Source of the DNA: Frankiaceae bacterium
GTDB taxonomy: Bacteria; Actinomycetota; Actinomycetes; JAVEEJ01
NCBI GenBank assembly: GCA_030840515.1
Contig: JAVEEJ010000173.1
Span: 1 to 13,657 of the forward strand
DNA length: 13,657 bases
Reading direction: 5' to 3'
The position numbers and the translations under genes were made by a program. Below, in pieces: positions 6,157 through 13,657 of the stretch; position 1 is the first letter of the stretch, and each line of letters begins with the position of its first letter. A model generated the notes under the pieces. The model saw only the letters and a list, made by a program, of their open reading frames with translations, was not told the DNA's origin and ran no database searches.

Positions 6157-7562
6157 GACTCGTGCCCCGCCATGAGGACCGCCACGACCTCGGGCCCGAT
6201 CATCGTGATGTCGCCGGCTCCCAGCGTGATCACGATGTCCCCGGCTCGCGCCAGCGCCGCCAGGCGCCCGGGGACTGCCGACCACGACGGCTCGAAGACG
6301 GCGTCGATCTCAGGAGCCACTGCGTCGGCCACCAGTGCACCGGTGACTCCAGGGACCGGGTCCTCACGTGCGGCGTACACGTCCATCACGACCACGGCGT
6401 CGGCAAGGCTGAGTGCCGCGCCGAACTCCGTGGCGAAGGCCGCGGTGCGGCTGTAGAGGTGCGGCTGGAATGCGACGAGCACACGGCCGCCGGCCGCAAC
6501 CGTGCGGGCCGCGCGCAGGGTCGCTTCGACCTCGGTGGGGTGATGGGCGTAGTCGTCATACACGCGCACGCCTACCGCAGAGCCCACCGGCTCGAAACGC
6601 CGACGGGCGCCGTGGAACTCGCCCAGTGCCTCGATGAGCGGCGCTGCTGGGAAGCCGAGCCTCAAAGCCGTCGCCAACGCCGCGGCGGAGTTGAGCACGT
6701 TGTGCAGACCCGGCACAGCGAGGTGCACCGACAGCGGTGGTTGCCCGCGCCGATGCAGAGACCACGTCGAGCCGGAGCCCACCATCGACACGTCGCGCAC
6801 CTGCACGTCGGCATCCTCGGCCTCGCCGTAGCTGACGAGCTCGACACCGCGCTGCACGGCCGCGTCCATCACGCGTCGCGACCCGGGGTCGTCAGCGCAG
6901 ACGACCACGAAGCCCCCCGGCTGGACGGTGGCGATGAAGTCGAGGAAGGCGCGATCGACCGCGTCCCCATCGCCGTAGTGGTCGAGGTGGTCGGGCTCGA
7001 CGTTGGTCACCACGGCGGCCTCTGGGTGCAGCAGGAGGAACGACCCGTCGCTCTCGTCGGCCTCGGCAACGAACAGGTCACCGCTGCCGTGGTGGGCGTT
7101 GGACCCCGGCTCGTTGAGGTCACCGCCGATGGCGAAGGAGGGATCGGCCCCGGCGCGCTGCAAGGCGACAGTCAGCATCGAGGTCGTGGTCGTCTTCCCG
7201 TGGGTGCCCGCGATGGCGACCCCCCGGCGGCCGGCCATCACCGCGGCGAGTGCCTCCGCCCGCCGGAGCACGCGAAGTCCCCGCGCATGCGCCTCGACCA
7301 GCTCCGGGTTGCTCCCCCGGATAGCGGTCGAGACGACCACGGTGTCGGCGCCTGCGACCTGTGGCGCCGCGTGCCCGATGTGAACCTCCGCGCCGAGCGC
7401 GGCGAGTGCGACGAGAGCCTTGGAGTCCTTGGCGTCACTGCCGCTCACGGGCAGCCCGCGCGCTAGGAGGATGCGCGCGATCCCGGACATGCCAGCGCCA
7501 CCGATGCCGATGAAGTGGACATGACCGAGCTGCTCGGCCACCGGGGGCGCTGCGGCGGTCAC
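6153..7562 (-). CDS. murC: MurC, UDP-N-acetylmuramate--L-alanine ligase
   Basis: MurC adds L-Ala to UDP-MurNAc with ATP, the first step of the stem peptide. The 469 residues contain HFIGIGGAGMSG (16-27, sugar nucleotide fold), the ATP loop GTHGKTTTTS (119-128), EADESDGSF (167-175), TNVEPDHLDHYG (186-197), FHGARRRFE (316-324), YDDYAHHPTEV (335-345) and FQPHLYSRT (365-373). I place the start at GTG 7562, since the family begins 10-20 residues before GIGGAG. GGAGG lies only one base before it, unusually close, and the frame stays open to a GTG at 7619, six bases after the GNAT stop, so that longer start (19 extra residues, Cys- and Arg-rich) is possible. Position between murG and ftsQ is as in mycobacteria. 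Confidence 0.95.
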   Translation of the reverse strand: MTAAAPPVAEQLGHVHFIGIGGAGMSGIARILLARGLPVSGSDAKDSKALVALAALGAEVHIGHAAPQVAGADTVVVSTAIRGSNPELVEAHARGLRVLRRAEALAAVMAGRRGVAIAGTHGKTTTTSMLTVALQRAGADPSFAIGGDLNEPGSNAHHGSGDLFVAEADESDGSFLLLHPEAAVVTNVEPDHLDHYGDGDAVDRAFLDFIATVQPGGFVVVCADDPGSRRVMDAAVQRGVELVSYGEAEDADVQVRDVSMVGSGSTWSLHRRGQPPLSVHLAVPGLHNVLNSAAALATALRLGFPAAPLIEALGEFHGARRRFEPVGSAVGVRVYDDYAHHPTEVEATLRAARTVAAGGRVLVAFQPHLYSRTAAFATEFGAALSLADAVVVMDVYAAREDPVPGVTGALVADAVAPEIDAVFEPSWSAVPGRLAALARAGDIVITLGAGDITMIGPEVVAVLMAGHES

Positions 7563-7625
7563 GCCTCCATCATCCCCGCCCCGACCGGGCCGGCAGCGCT
7601 CGCAACGCCGCGTGGGCACGGCAAA

Positions 7626-8159
7626 TCAGGCGCGCCACTCCCGGGGTGGATCCGGGCTCACAGGCCTCGGGTCCACAAGGGGCACCGTCCACCAGCCGAC
7701 GTCGTGCCAGGCGCCGCTCTTGTAGCCGACGCTCGGGTAGACGCCGACCGGGGTGAAGCCGAGCTTCTCGTGAAGCCGCACGCTCCCCTCGTTCGGCAGC
7801 GCGATCCCGGCGAAGGCCCGCACGTAGCCCAGACCGCGGAGCTCTGCGAGAAGTGCTTCGTAGAGCGCTGTTCCGGCCCCCCGACGCTGCGCCCGCTCGG
7901 CGAGGTAGACCGAGACCTCGACGGACCACTGGTAGGCGGCCCTGGCGCGAAACGGCGCGGCATAGGCGAAGCCGGCCATCGCACCCTCGACCTCCACGAC
8001 GAGCCAGGGCAGCCGCGGCCTGCCGGAGGTGCGGCGGGTCCTCATCTCGGCGCTGTCCGGGGCGACGAGCTCGAAGGAGACCGCGCTGTGTGTGACATAC
8101 GGCGCGTACACGCGGGCGATGGCCTCGTCGTCCCCCTCCCGCGCACTACGGACCTGCAT
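7626..8159 (-). CDS. GNAT N-acetyltransferase, phosphinothricin/methionine sulfoximine acetyltransferase-like
   Basis: A 177-residue acetyl-CoA-dependent N-acetyltransferase. The acetyl-CoA motif is at 80-104 (VEVSVYLAERAQRRGAGTAL, with Q/R-x-x-G-x-A/G at about 91-96). Other family features are TSAVSFE-like (24-30), PWLVVEVEGAMAGFAYA (51-67), LPNEGSVRLHEKLGF (121-135) and VGYKSGAWHDVGWW (144-157), the block typical of the Pat/Bar/MddA subgroup. The substrate is unknown. Members acetylate phosphinothricin, methionine sulfoximine or amino acids. It overlaps the murG stop by one base (TGATG), so it is translationally coupled within the cluster. No GNAT gene belongs to the standard dcw set, so this is an inserted accessory gene. 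Its base composition looks like its neighbours, so I see no sign of recent transfer. Action on a wall precursor or on a glutamine synthetase inhibitor is inference. Confidence 0.9.
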   Translation of the reverse strand: MQVRSAREGDDEAIARVYAPYVTHSAVSFELVAPDSAEMRTRRTSGRPRLPWLVVEVEGAMAGFAYAAPFRARAAYQWSVEVSVYLAERAQRRGAGTALYEALLAELRGLGYVRAFAGIALPNEGSVRLHEKLGFTPVGVYPSVGYKSGAWHDVGWWTVPLVDPRPVSPDPPREWRA

Positions 8160-9220
8160 CAGTGGGTGACCACCGACCTGACGAGCTCGGCGAGTCGCTC
8201 ATCGGCGTCGCGCACCCCGAAGCGCGATGCGGCACGCGACATGACGCGAAGCCGCTCCGCGTCATGCAGCAACGGCACCACCTCGGCGCACAGGCGGTCG
8301 CCGTCGAGCTCCCCGTCGGGCACGAGCGCGCCACCACCAGCCGCCACCAGCGGCTCAGCGTTGCGACGCTGCTCGCCGTTGCCGATCGGCAGCGGGACGT
8401 AGACGGCGGGCAGCCCGACAGCGGCTAGCTCCGCGCACGTCATGGCCCCTGCCCGGCACACCGCGAGGTCGGCCGCGGCGTACGCGAGGTCCATACGGTC
8501 CAGGTAAGGCACGGGCACGTATCCCGGCCGGGCCGGAGGCAGCTCGTTGGCGGCCCCGACCGCATGCAGCACGCGCACGCCAGACCCGAGCAGCGTGTCG
8601 AGCGACTCGTCGACCGCGGCGTTGAGTGAGCGGGCCCCCTGCGAGCCGCCGTACACGAGCAGCACAGGCCCGTCGACGGGCAGCCCGAAGAACGCGCGGC
8701 CCTCCGCCCGCAGCAGCTCGCGGTGCAGTCCGCTGACCGACTGGCGCAACGGCATCCCCACCCGGATCGCCCTCGGCAACCGGGCGGCGGGAGAGGCCAC
8801 CGCGACAGCAGCAGCGTGGCGGGCGCCGACGCGGTTTGCCAGGCCTGGCTTGGCATTCGCCTCGTGGATGACGACGGGGACCTTGAGCCTGCGAGCCGCC
8901 AGGTAGGCCGGCAGCGCGACGTACCCACCGAAACCGACGACGACGTCGGCCCCCTGGATGACGGCCCGAGCGGCCGCGATGGCCTTGCGCAGCCTGATCG
9001 GCACCGTGAGCAGGTCCATCGACAGCCGCCGTGGGAGCGGCACCGGCGGGATCAGCGCGAGCTCGTAGCCCCGCTCGGGGACCAGCCGAACCTCGAGCCC
9101 ACGAGCCGTGCCGAGCGCGACGATCTGCACGGTGGGATCGTGACGGCGCAGGGCGTCGGCCAACGAGAGCGCGGGCTCGATGTGGCCTGCTGTGCCACCC
9201 CCCGCCAGGACTACGCGCAT
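8159..9220 (-). CDS. murG: MurG, lipid II-forming N-acetylglucosaminyltransferase
   Basis: MurG transfers GlcNAc from UDP-GlcNAc to lipid I on the inner face of the membrane, giving lipid II. The 353-residue GT-B enzyme shows the first glycine-rich loop GGGTAGHIEPAL (7-18), GFGGYVALPAYLAA (96-109), HEANAKPGLANR (119-130), the second loop GGSQGARSLN (191-200) and the UDP-GlcNAc site CRAGAMTCAEL (255-265), followed by PLPIGNGEQRRNA (277-288). The ATG at 9220 starts at the first conserved strand, MRVVLAGGG. It begins 11 bases after the ftsW stop, which suggests coupling. The stop overlaps the GNAT start. Confidence 0.97.
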   Translation of the reverse strand: MRVVLAGGGTAGHIEPALSLADALRRHDPTVQIVALGTARGLEVRLVPERGYELALIPPVPLPRRLSMDLLTVPIRLRKAIAAARAVIQGADVVVGFGGYVALPAYLAARRLKVPVVIHEANAKPGLANRVGARHAAAVAVASPAARLPRAIRVGMPLRQSVSGLHRELLRAEGRAFFGLPVDGPVLLVYGGSQGARSLNAAVDESLDTLLGSGVRVLHAVGAANELPPARPGYVPVPYLDRMDLAYAAADLAVCRAGAMTCAELAAVGLPAVYVPLPIGNGEQRRNAEPLVAAGGGALVPDGELDGDRLCAEVVPLLHDAERLRVMSRAASRFGVRDADERLAELVRSVVTH

Positions 9221-9231
9221 GATCAGCGAGG

Positions 9232-10428
9232 CTAGCCCGCCGCGGCGGCCGCCAAACGGCGCCGGGCGAGGAACTGACGGATCGGCCCGGGTCCGCGCGT
9301 GCGCAGCGCCGCCGCCGCGCCGGGCTCACGCCGGGCGAAAGACAGCAGCATCCCGATCGCGGCCATCGTCGGCAGCAGCGACGAGCCGCCGAACGACACC
9401 AGAGGCAGCGGGATCCCGGTCACCGGCAGCACGTTGATGACCGCGCCGATGTTGATAAGCGCCTGAGCCATGATCCAGGCGGTCGCCGTCGCCGCGGCCA
9501 GCCGCGAGAAGCGGTCCGTGCTGCGCATTGCCACTCGGGCCCCCGCGAGTCCGAGCGCGGCGAAGACCGTCAGCACCGCGAGGGTTCCCACCAAGCCGAG
9601 CTCCTCGCCGATGATCGCGAAGATGAAGTCGGTGTGCGCGTGGGGCAGGTACTCCCACTTCTCCCGAGAGCCGCCGAGTCCAAGGCCCCACCAGCCTCCG
9701 CTCGACAAGGCGTAGATCCCTTGCGCAGCCTGATATCCGGACCCGTGGGCGTCCTTGAAGGGGTCGGTGAAAGACGTGAGTCGCTGCAGCCGGTAGGGCT
9801 CGATCACGACAAGCAGTCCGATGATGGTGACCACCGCGCCGACCATTGCCCCGAAGACCCGCCCGGGCGCGCCGGAGACCCAGAGCAGGGCTAGCACGAT
9901 GGTCAGCAGGACGAGGGTGGTGCCGAGGTCGCGGCCGATCATGACGAGCAGCACGGCGACCCCGGTCACCGGGATCAGCGGCAGCAGCAGGTGCTTCCAA
10001 TCCCCCAGCAGCTTGTGCTTGCGCGCGATGAGGTCAGCACCCCACAGCACCAGGCCGAGCTTGGCGAACTCACTCGGCTGCAGCCGCAACGGCCCACCGA
10101 GGTTGATCCAGCGGGTCGCCCCGTTGACGTTGACGCCCATCCCTGGCACGAGGACCAGCACGAGGCCGGCGAGCGAGGCGAGCAGCAGCGGGTAGGCGAG
10201 CGCCCGGTAGACCCTCGGGTGCAGCCGCGAGGCGACCCACATGAGCGGCAGGCCGACCGCGACGTACATCGCCTGCCGCTGCAGCAGGGTGAACGAGCTC
10301 CCGGTGTCCACGTAGGCCACCACGCTCGACGCCGAGAGCACCATGACGAGCCCCAGCGTCACCAGGATCGCGGTGGCCCCGAGGATGAGGTAGTAGGAGG
10401 CCAGCGGCCGGTCGAGGAACCGGTTCAC
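9232..10428 (-). CDS. ftsW: FtsW, septal peptidoglycan glycosyltransferase (SEDS family)
   Basis: FtsW polymerises lipid II at the septum, working with the class B transpeptidase FtsI. The 398 residues have about ten hydrophobic segments, with NGATRWINLGGPLRLQPSEFAKL (two parts at about 102-124), GRDLGTTLVL (165-174), the SEDS loop GGSREKWEYLPHAHTDFIFAIIGEELG (about 252-278) and the end GIPLPLVSFGGSSLL (338-352). Asp267 in HTDFIF is the expected catalytic residue. A 30-residue basic tail follows the last helix. The GTG at 10428 overlaps the murD stop by four bases (GTGA). FtsW rather than RodA is supported by position between murD and murG. Confidence 0.96.
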   Translation of the reverse strand: MNRFLDRPLASYYLILGATAILVTLGLVMVLSASSVVAYVDTGSSFTLLQRQAMYVAVGLPLMWVASRLHPRVYRALAYPLLLASLAGLVLVLVPGMGVNVNGATRWINLGGPLRLQPSEFAKLGLVLWGADLIARKHKLLGDWKHLLLPLIPVTGVAVLLVMIGRDLGTTLVLLTIVLALLWVSGAPGRVFGAMVGAVVTIIGLLVVIEPYRLQRLTSFTDPFKDAHGSGYQAAQGIYALSSGGWWGLGLGGSREKWEYLPHAHTDFIFAIIGEELGLVGTLAVLTVFAALGLAGARVAMRSTDRFSRLAAATATAWIMAQALINIGAVINVLPVTGIPLPLVSFGGSSLLPTMAAIGMLLSFARREPGAAAALRTRGPGPIRQFLARRRLAAAAAG

Positions 10429-11831
10429 CGGACCGGGCCCAGAGCGTGCACCGCCGCGGCGAAGGCGCGGCCGCGGTCCGCGTAGTCGCGGAACATGTCC
10501 ATCGACGCTGCCGCCGGCGCGAGCAGCACGACGTCGCCGACCGAGGCCAGCTCGGCGGCAGCGCGCACAGCGGTGTCCATCGCACCAGTGTCAGCCGCCT
10601 CGACCACGACAACCGGCACATCCGGGGCGTGTCGCGCGAGCGCGTCCGCGATGACCGACTTGTCCCTGCCGATCAGCACCGCGCCGCGAAGTCGCCCGGC
10701 CTGGGCGGCCACCAGCGGCGCGATGTCGGCGCCCTTGAGCAGGCCGCCGGCGATCCAGACGACGGACGAGTACGCCGACAGCGACGCCTCGGCCGCGTGG
10801 GGGTTGGTGGCCTTGCTGTCGTCGACGTAGCGCACGCCGTCGACCGTACCCACGACGGCGTTGCGGTGGGGTCCTGGCCGGTAGTCGCGCAGTCCCTGCT
10901 CGATCTGCGCCGCGGTCACGGCGAACTCCTCGTGCAGGTTGAGGCTGGTGGCCAGCGCGGCGGCGGCCAGCGCGTTGGACAGGTTGTGCGGCCCGGGCAG
11001 GGAGACGGCGCTCGTGGGCGCCAATCGGCCGTCGACCGCGCCGGCGACGGGCCCGACACCGCCGCAGATCCACCCGTCGCTCACCCTGATCTGCGCACGC
11101 TGGTCGTGGAGGCTGAACGGGTGACTGTCGTGGAGACCCTCGGCGAGCTTCGCGGTGAGCGGGTCGTCGGCATTCCACACCGCGCACGCGCCCTCATCCC
11201 AGATCCTGTGCTTCGCCGCCATGTACGCATCCATCGACCCATGCCAGTCGACGTGGTCGTCGGCGATGTTGAGGATGGCCGCGGCGTCGAACTGCAGCGA
11301 GGACGACCAGTGCAGCTGGAACGACGACACCTCGACCGCCAGCACGTCGTACTCGCCCATCACCGCCTCGATCAACGGCGTCCCGATGTTGCCCGCTGCG
11401 GTCGAGCGAATTCCGGCTGCCTGCAGGATCGACGCGAGCATCCCGGTGGTCGTGGTCTTGCCGTTGGTCCCGGTGACTCCCAGCCAGCGCGGACCTGTTC
11501 GCACCGGCCACTGCTGGCGCTGCACACGGGCTGCGAGCTCGGGCTCACCGATCACCTCGATGCCGCTGGCTTGTGCCGCGACGAGGAACGGGTTGTCGGG
11601 ACGCCAGCCAGGGGACGTGACCACGAGCTCCGCGTCCGGGAGCTGCTCCGGCGGCGAGGCGGTGCGCACGTCGACGCCCAGGTCGGCCAGCTCGGCATCG
11701 CGTTCGGGCACCGCCAGTGCGTCGACCGCGATCACGGACGCACCCAGCCCGACAAGCACTCGCGCGGCGGCAGTCCCGGACACCCCGAGGCCGGCGACGC
11801 ACACCTGGCGCCCGGCCCAGCTGCTCACCAC
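10425..11831 (-). CDS. murD: MurD, UDP-MurNAc-L-alanine--D-glutamate ligase
   Basis: MurD adds D-Glu to UDP-MurNAc-L-Ala with ATP. The 468 residues show VAGLGVSGTAAAR (12-24, nucleotide fold), SPGWRPDNP (73-81), the ATP loop GVTGTNGKTTTTGM (118-131), AAGNIGTPL (145-153), EVSSFQL (167-173), NIADDHVDWHG (188-198, usual NIxPDHLDxHG), the expected carbamylated lysine in AKHRIW (Lys207), DDSKATNPHA (337-346) and LLAPAAASMDMFRDYADRG (436-454). The start is either of two adjacent GTG codons at 11831 or 11828; GAGG from the mraY end serves both. It begins 4 bases after the mraY stop and overlaps ftsW by four bases. Confidence 0.97.
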   Translation of the reverse strand: MVSSWAGRQVCVAGLGVSGTAAARVLVGLGASVIAVDALAVPERDAELADLGVDVRTASPPEQLPDAELVVTSPGWRPDNPFLVAAQASGIEVIGEPELAARVQRQQWPVRTGPRWLGVTGTNGKTTTTGMLASILQAAGIRSTAAGNIGTPLIEAVMGEYDVLAVEVSSFQLHWSSSLQFDAAAILNIADDHVDWHGSMDAYMAAKHRIWDEGACAVWNADDPLTAKLAEGLHDSHPFSLHDQRAQIRVSDGWICGGVGPVAGAVDGRLAPTSAVSLPGPHNLSNALAAAALATSLNLHEEFAVTAAQIEQGLRDYRPGPHRNAVVGTVDGVRYVDDSKATNPHAAEASLSAYSSVVWIAGGLLKGADIAPLVAAQAGRLRGAVLIGRDKSVIADALARHAPDVPVVVVEAADTGAMDTAVRAAAELASVGDVVLLAPAAASMDMFRDYADRGRAFAAAVHALGPVR

Positions 11832-11835
11832 GGCC

Positions 11836-12903
11836 TCAGCTCAGCGGGTTGTGCGAGAGGAACTCCGCGTAGAAGACGCCGAGCCCGAAGGCGATGGCCA
11901 GCCCGGCGATGATCCAGAAGCGCACGATGACGGTGTTCTCGGCCCAGCCGGCCAGCTCGAAGTGATGGTGGATCGGGGCCATGTTGAACACCCGTTTGCG
12001 CGTCACCTTGAAGACCCCGACCTGCAGGATCACCGAGAGCGTCTCGAGGACAAACAAGCCTCCGAGTACGACGAGTAGGAGTTCGGTGCGCGTGGTGATG
12101 GCGAGCCCGGCAACCAGCCCGCCGAGGGCGAGCGAGCCCGTGTCACCCATGAAGATCCGCGCCGGGGACGCGTTCCACCACAAGAACCCGAAGCAGGCGC
12201 CCATGGCGGCCGCACCTACGAGTGCCAGGTCGAGCGGGTCACGGGCGTCGTAGCAGCCCGGACCGGAGCCGGTGGCGCAGGCGTTGCCGAACTCCCAGAA
12301 CGAGATGATCACGTAGGAGGCGAGCACCATCACCGAGGTTCCGCTGGCGAGGCCGTCGAGCCCGTCCGTCAGGTTCATCCCGTTGGACGCCGCGGAGATC
12401 ATCAGGTAGGCCCAGATGACGAAGCCGATCGCGCCGAAGGCAAGGCCGGTGTCGCGCACGAACGACAGGTGAGTCGACGCGGGGGTCAGGCCGCGTCCGT
12501 CCTTCCACTGCAGCGCGAGCACCCCGAAGGTGATCCCGACGACGGCCTGGCCGCCGAGCTTCGCCCGGGACCGCAGGCCGAGCGAGCGCTGCTTGTAGAT
12601 CTTGATGAAGTCGTCGAGGAAGCCCACTCCCCCGAGGCCGAGCATCAGCCCGAGCACCAGCAGACCGGAAGCGGTAGGGCCTTGCCACAGCGCGAGGTGC
12701 GCGATGCCGTAGCCGCCCAGGGTCGCCGCGATGATGACCGCGCCGCCCATGGTGGGGGTGCCCATCTTCGTGTGGTGGGTGGTCGGCCCGTCGTCGCGGA
12801 TCAGCTGTCCGTAGCCCTTGCGGCGCAGCAGCCGGATGGCCGCGGGCGTGCCGAGCAGCGAGATGATCAGGGCGACGGTCGCCGCGATGAGGACGCCCTT
12901 CAC
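11836..12903 (-). CDS. mraY: MraY, phospho-N-acetylmuramoyl-pentapeptide transferase
   Basis: MraY moves phospho-MurNAc-pentapeptide to undecaprenyl phosphate, giving lipid I. The 355-residue polytopic protein shows KMGTPTMGG (46-54), GFLDDFIKI (94-102, Asp97 and Asp98), GMNLTDGLDGLA (175-186, Asp180 and Asp183), FMGDTGSLALGG (251-262, Asp254) and NMAPIHHHFE (307-316), the family nucleotide and magnesium sites. A loop with two cysteines (209 and 217) precedes RDPLDLALVG, a feature I also recall in other actinobacterial MraY. The start is a GTG at 12903 with a four-base GTGA overlap with the murF stop. Confidence 0.97.
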   Translation of the reverse strand: MKGVLIAATVALIISLLGTPAAIRLLRRKGYGQLIRDDGPTTHHTKMGTPTMGGAVIIAATLGGYGIAHLALWQGPTASGLLVLGLMLGLGGVGFLDDFIKIYKQRSLGLRSRAKLGGQAVVGITFGVLALQWKDGRGLTPASTHLSFVRDTGLAFGAIGFVIWAYLMISAASNGMNLTDGLDGLASGTSVMVLASYVIISFWEFGNACATGSGPGCYDARDPLDLALVGAAAMGACFGFLWWNASPARIFMGDTGSLALGGLVAGLAITTRTELLLVVLGGLFVLETLSVILQVGVFKVTRKRVFNMAPIHHHFELAGWAENTVIVRFWIIAGLAIAFGLGVFYAEFLSHNPLS

Positions 12904-13657
12904 GTCGCCGCTCCCTGTCGCTCGATGAGCGCAGTCGCGAGGCGTTCAAGACCCGCGGAGCGGGAGGCCTTGACCAGCACGACATCGCCCGGTCGCACCT
13001 GCTCCTGCAGCACTGCGACCGCGGCGTCGATGTCAGGCACCAGCACGGACTCCTCCGGGGAGGAGCCTTCCAGAGCAGCTCCACGCTGGATGTGCGCCGC
13101 GCCGAGCCCGACGGCAAGGACCTTGTCCACCCCGACCTGCCGGGCCAGCCGTCCGACCGTCTCGTGCTGCTCATCAGCGGCGTCGCCGAGCTCGGCCATC
13201 GGGCCCAGCACCGCCCAGGTTCGCTGCCCCTGGGCCATCGCCTTGAGGGCCTGCAACGCGGCGCCCATCGACTCGGGGTTGGCGTTGTAGGCGTCGTTGA
13301 TGACCGTCACGCCACCTGCGGTGCGCGTCACCTCCATCCGCCAGCGGCTGGCAGCGGTCGCGTTGCTCAGTCGCTCCGCCACGGTCTCGAGCTCCATGCC
13401 CACCGCGAGCGCTGCGGCCACGCAGGCGAGCGCGTTGCCGACGTGGTGCCCGCCGTGCAATCCCATGGTCACCGTCGCTCGTCGACCGTCCACCACTACG
13501 TCGAATGAGGGGCGCGCGAGCTCGTCAAGGCGCACCTGCTCAGCGGTCACGTCGCACCCGGGGCTCAGGCCGACCGTCACCACTCTGGCGACGGTGCGCT
13601 CGGCCATCGCCGCCACCAGCGGGTCGTCGCCGTTCAGCACCGCGACACCCTCCGGGC
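12900..13657 (-). CDS. murF: MurF, UDP-MurNAc-tripeptide--D-alanyl-D-alanine ligase, N-terminus outside the window
   Basis: MurF adds D-Ala-D-Ala to complete the UDP-MurNAc-pentapeptide. Only 251 C-terminal residues are visible (the full family is about 450-500); the N-terminal substrate domain and ATP loop lie beyond the window edge. The frame continues unbroken to the last base (PEGVAVLNGDDPLV), so a GTG at 13640 is not a start. Visible signatures are NGDDPLV, the hinge segment HHVGNALACVAAA (70-82), SRWRMEV (103-109), INDAYNANPESM (119-130), WAVLGPMAELGD (147-158), the H-x-x-x-G of DEQHETVGRLA (161-171) and GDVVLVKASRSAGLE (223-237). The stop overlaps mraY, and murE should lie upstream. 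Confidence 0.96.
   Translation of the reverse strand, partial: PEGVAVLNGDDPLVAAMAERTVARVVTVGLSPGCDVTAEQVRLDELARPSFDVVVDGRRATVTMGLHGGHHVGNALACVAAALAVGMELETVAERLSNATAASRWRMEVTRTAGGVTVINDAYNANPESMGAALQALKAMAQGQRTWAVLGPMAELGDAADEQHETVGRLARQVGVDKVLAVGLGAAHIQRGAALEGSSPEESVLVPDIDAAVAVLQEQVRPGDVVLVKASRSAGLERLATALIERQGAAT

Noticed and set aside
5973..7466. Long plus-strand open frame of 497 codons
   Set aside because: It lies antisense to ftsQ and murC, has no recognisable domains and an Arg/His-rich composition typical of reversed GC-rich coding DNA.
9184..9202. MurG first loop reads GGGTAGH rather than GGTGGH
   Set aside because: Alanine at this place is normal in actinobacterial MurG, so it is not a change of note.
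10446..11912. Long plus-strand open frame of 488 codons
   Set aside because: It is antisense to murD, whose motifs are complete; its composition is that of a shadow frame.
1..13657. tRNA, rRNA, CRISPR, insertion sequence, phage or attachment site
   Set aside because: I found no transposase, integrase, spaced palindromic repeat array or tRNA-like fold; the window is a continuous housekeeping cluster.

Overview
This GC-rich window is a section of the division and cell wall (dcw) cluster of a Gram-positive actinobacterium. Every supported gene lies on the minus strand, so transcription runs from right to left. The order murF-mraY-murD-ftsW-murG-[GNAT]-murC-ftsQ-ftsZ-pgeF-yggS-sepF-yggT-divIVA is the actinobacterial arrangement. 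murC sits between murG and ftsQ as in Mycobacterium; in Streptomyces coelicolor, as I recall it, murC lies elsewhere. ftsA is absent and SepF and DivIVA/Wag31 are present, which also fits Actinobacteria. I cannot name the genus from sequence alone.

Layout from right to left. About 13657-7562: the cytoplasmic and membrane steps of lipid II synthesis and the septal polymerase, namely a 5'-truncated murF, then mraY, murD, ftsW and murG. A GNAT acetyltransferase follows, joined to murG by a TGATG overlap. Then come murC and ftsQ, which overlap by GTGA. 5424-5113: a 312-base non-coding leader before ftsZ, with a plausible promoter (TTGACC, 17 bases, TACGGT), an AT-rich imperfect dyad and two overlapping, mutually exclusive hairpins. 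5112-779: ftsZ, pgeF, yggS, sepF, yggT and divIVA, most of them tightly spaced. A 98-base gap before sepF carries a 10-base direct repeat. 648-1: start of an unrecognised small membrane protein with two predicted helices and a lysine-pentad tail resembling histone H1, cut by the window edge.

How the genes work together: MurC, MurD and MurF build UDP-MurNAc-pentapeptide (MurE should lie just outside). MraY moves it to the lipid carrier, MurG makes lipid II, and FtsW polymerises it at the septum. FtsQ, FtsZ and SepF assemble and anchor the ring. DivIVA marks poles and septa. PgeF removes mis-built precursors, and YggS keeps pyridoxal phosphate balanced.

Most of the window is well-known housekeeping DNA, and I see no convincing new defence, mobile or biosynthetic system. 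The items most worth a second look are the GNAT gene inside the cluster, the membrane protein with the lysine-pentad tail next to divIVA, and the competing hairpins in the ftsZ leader.
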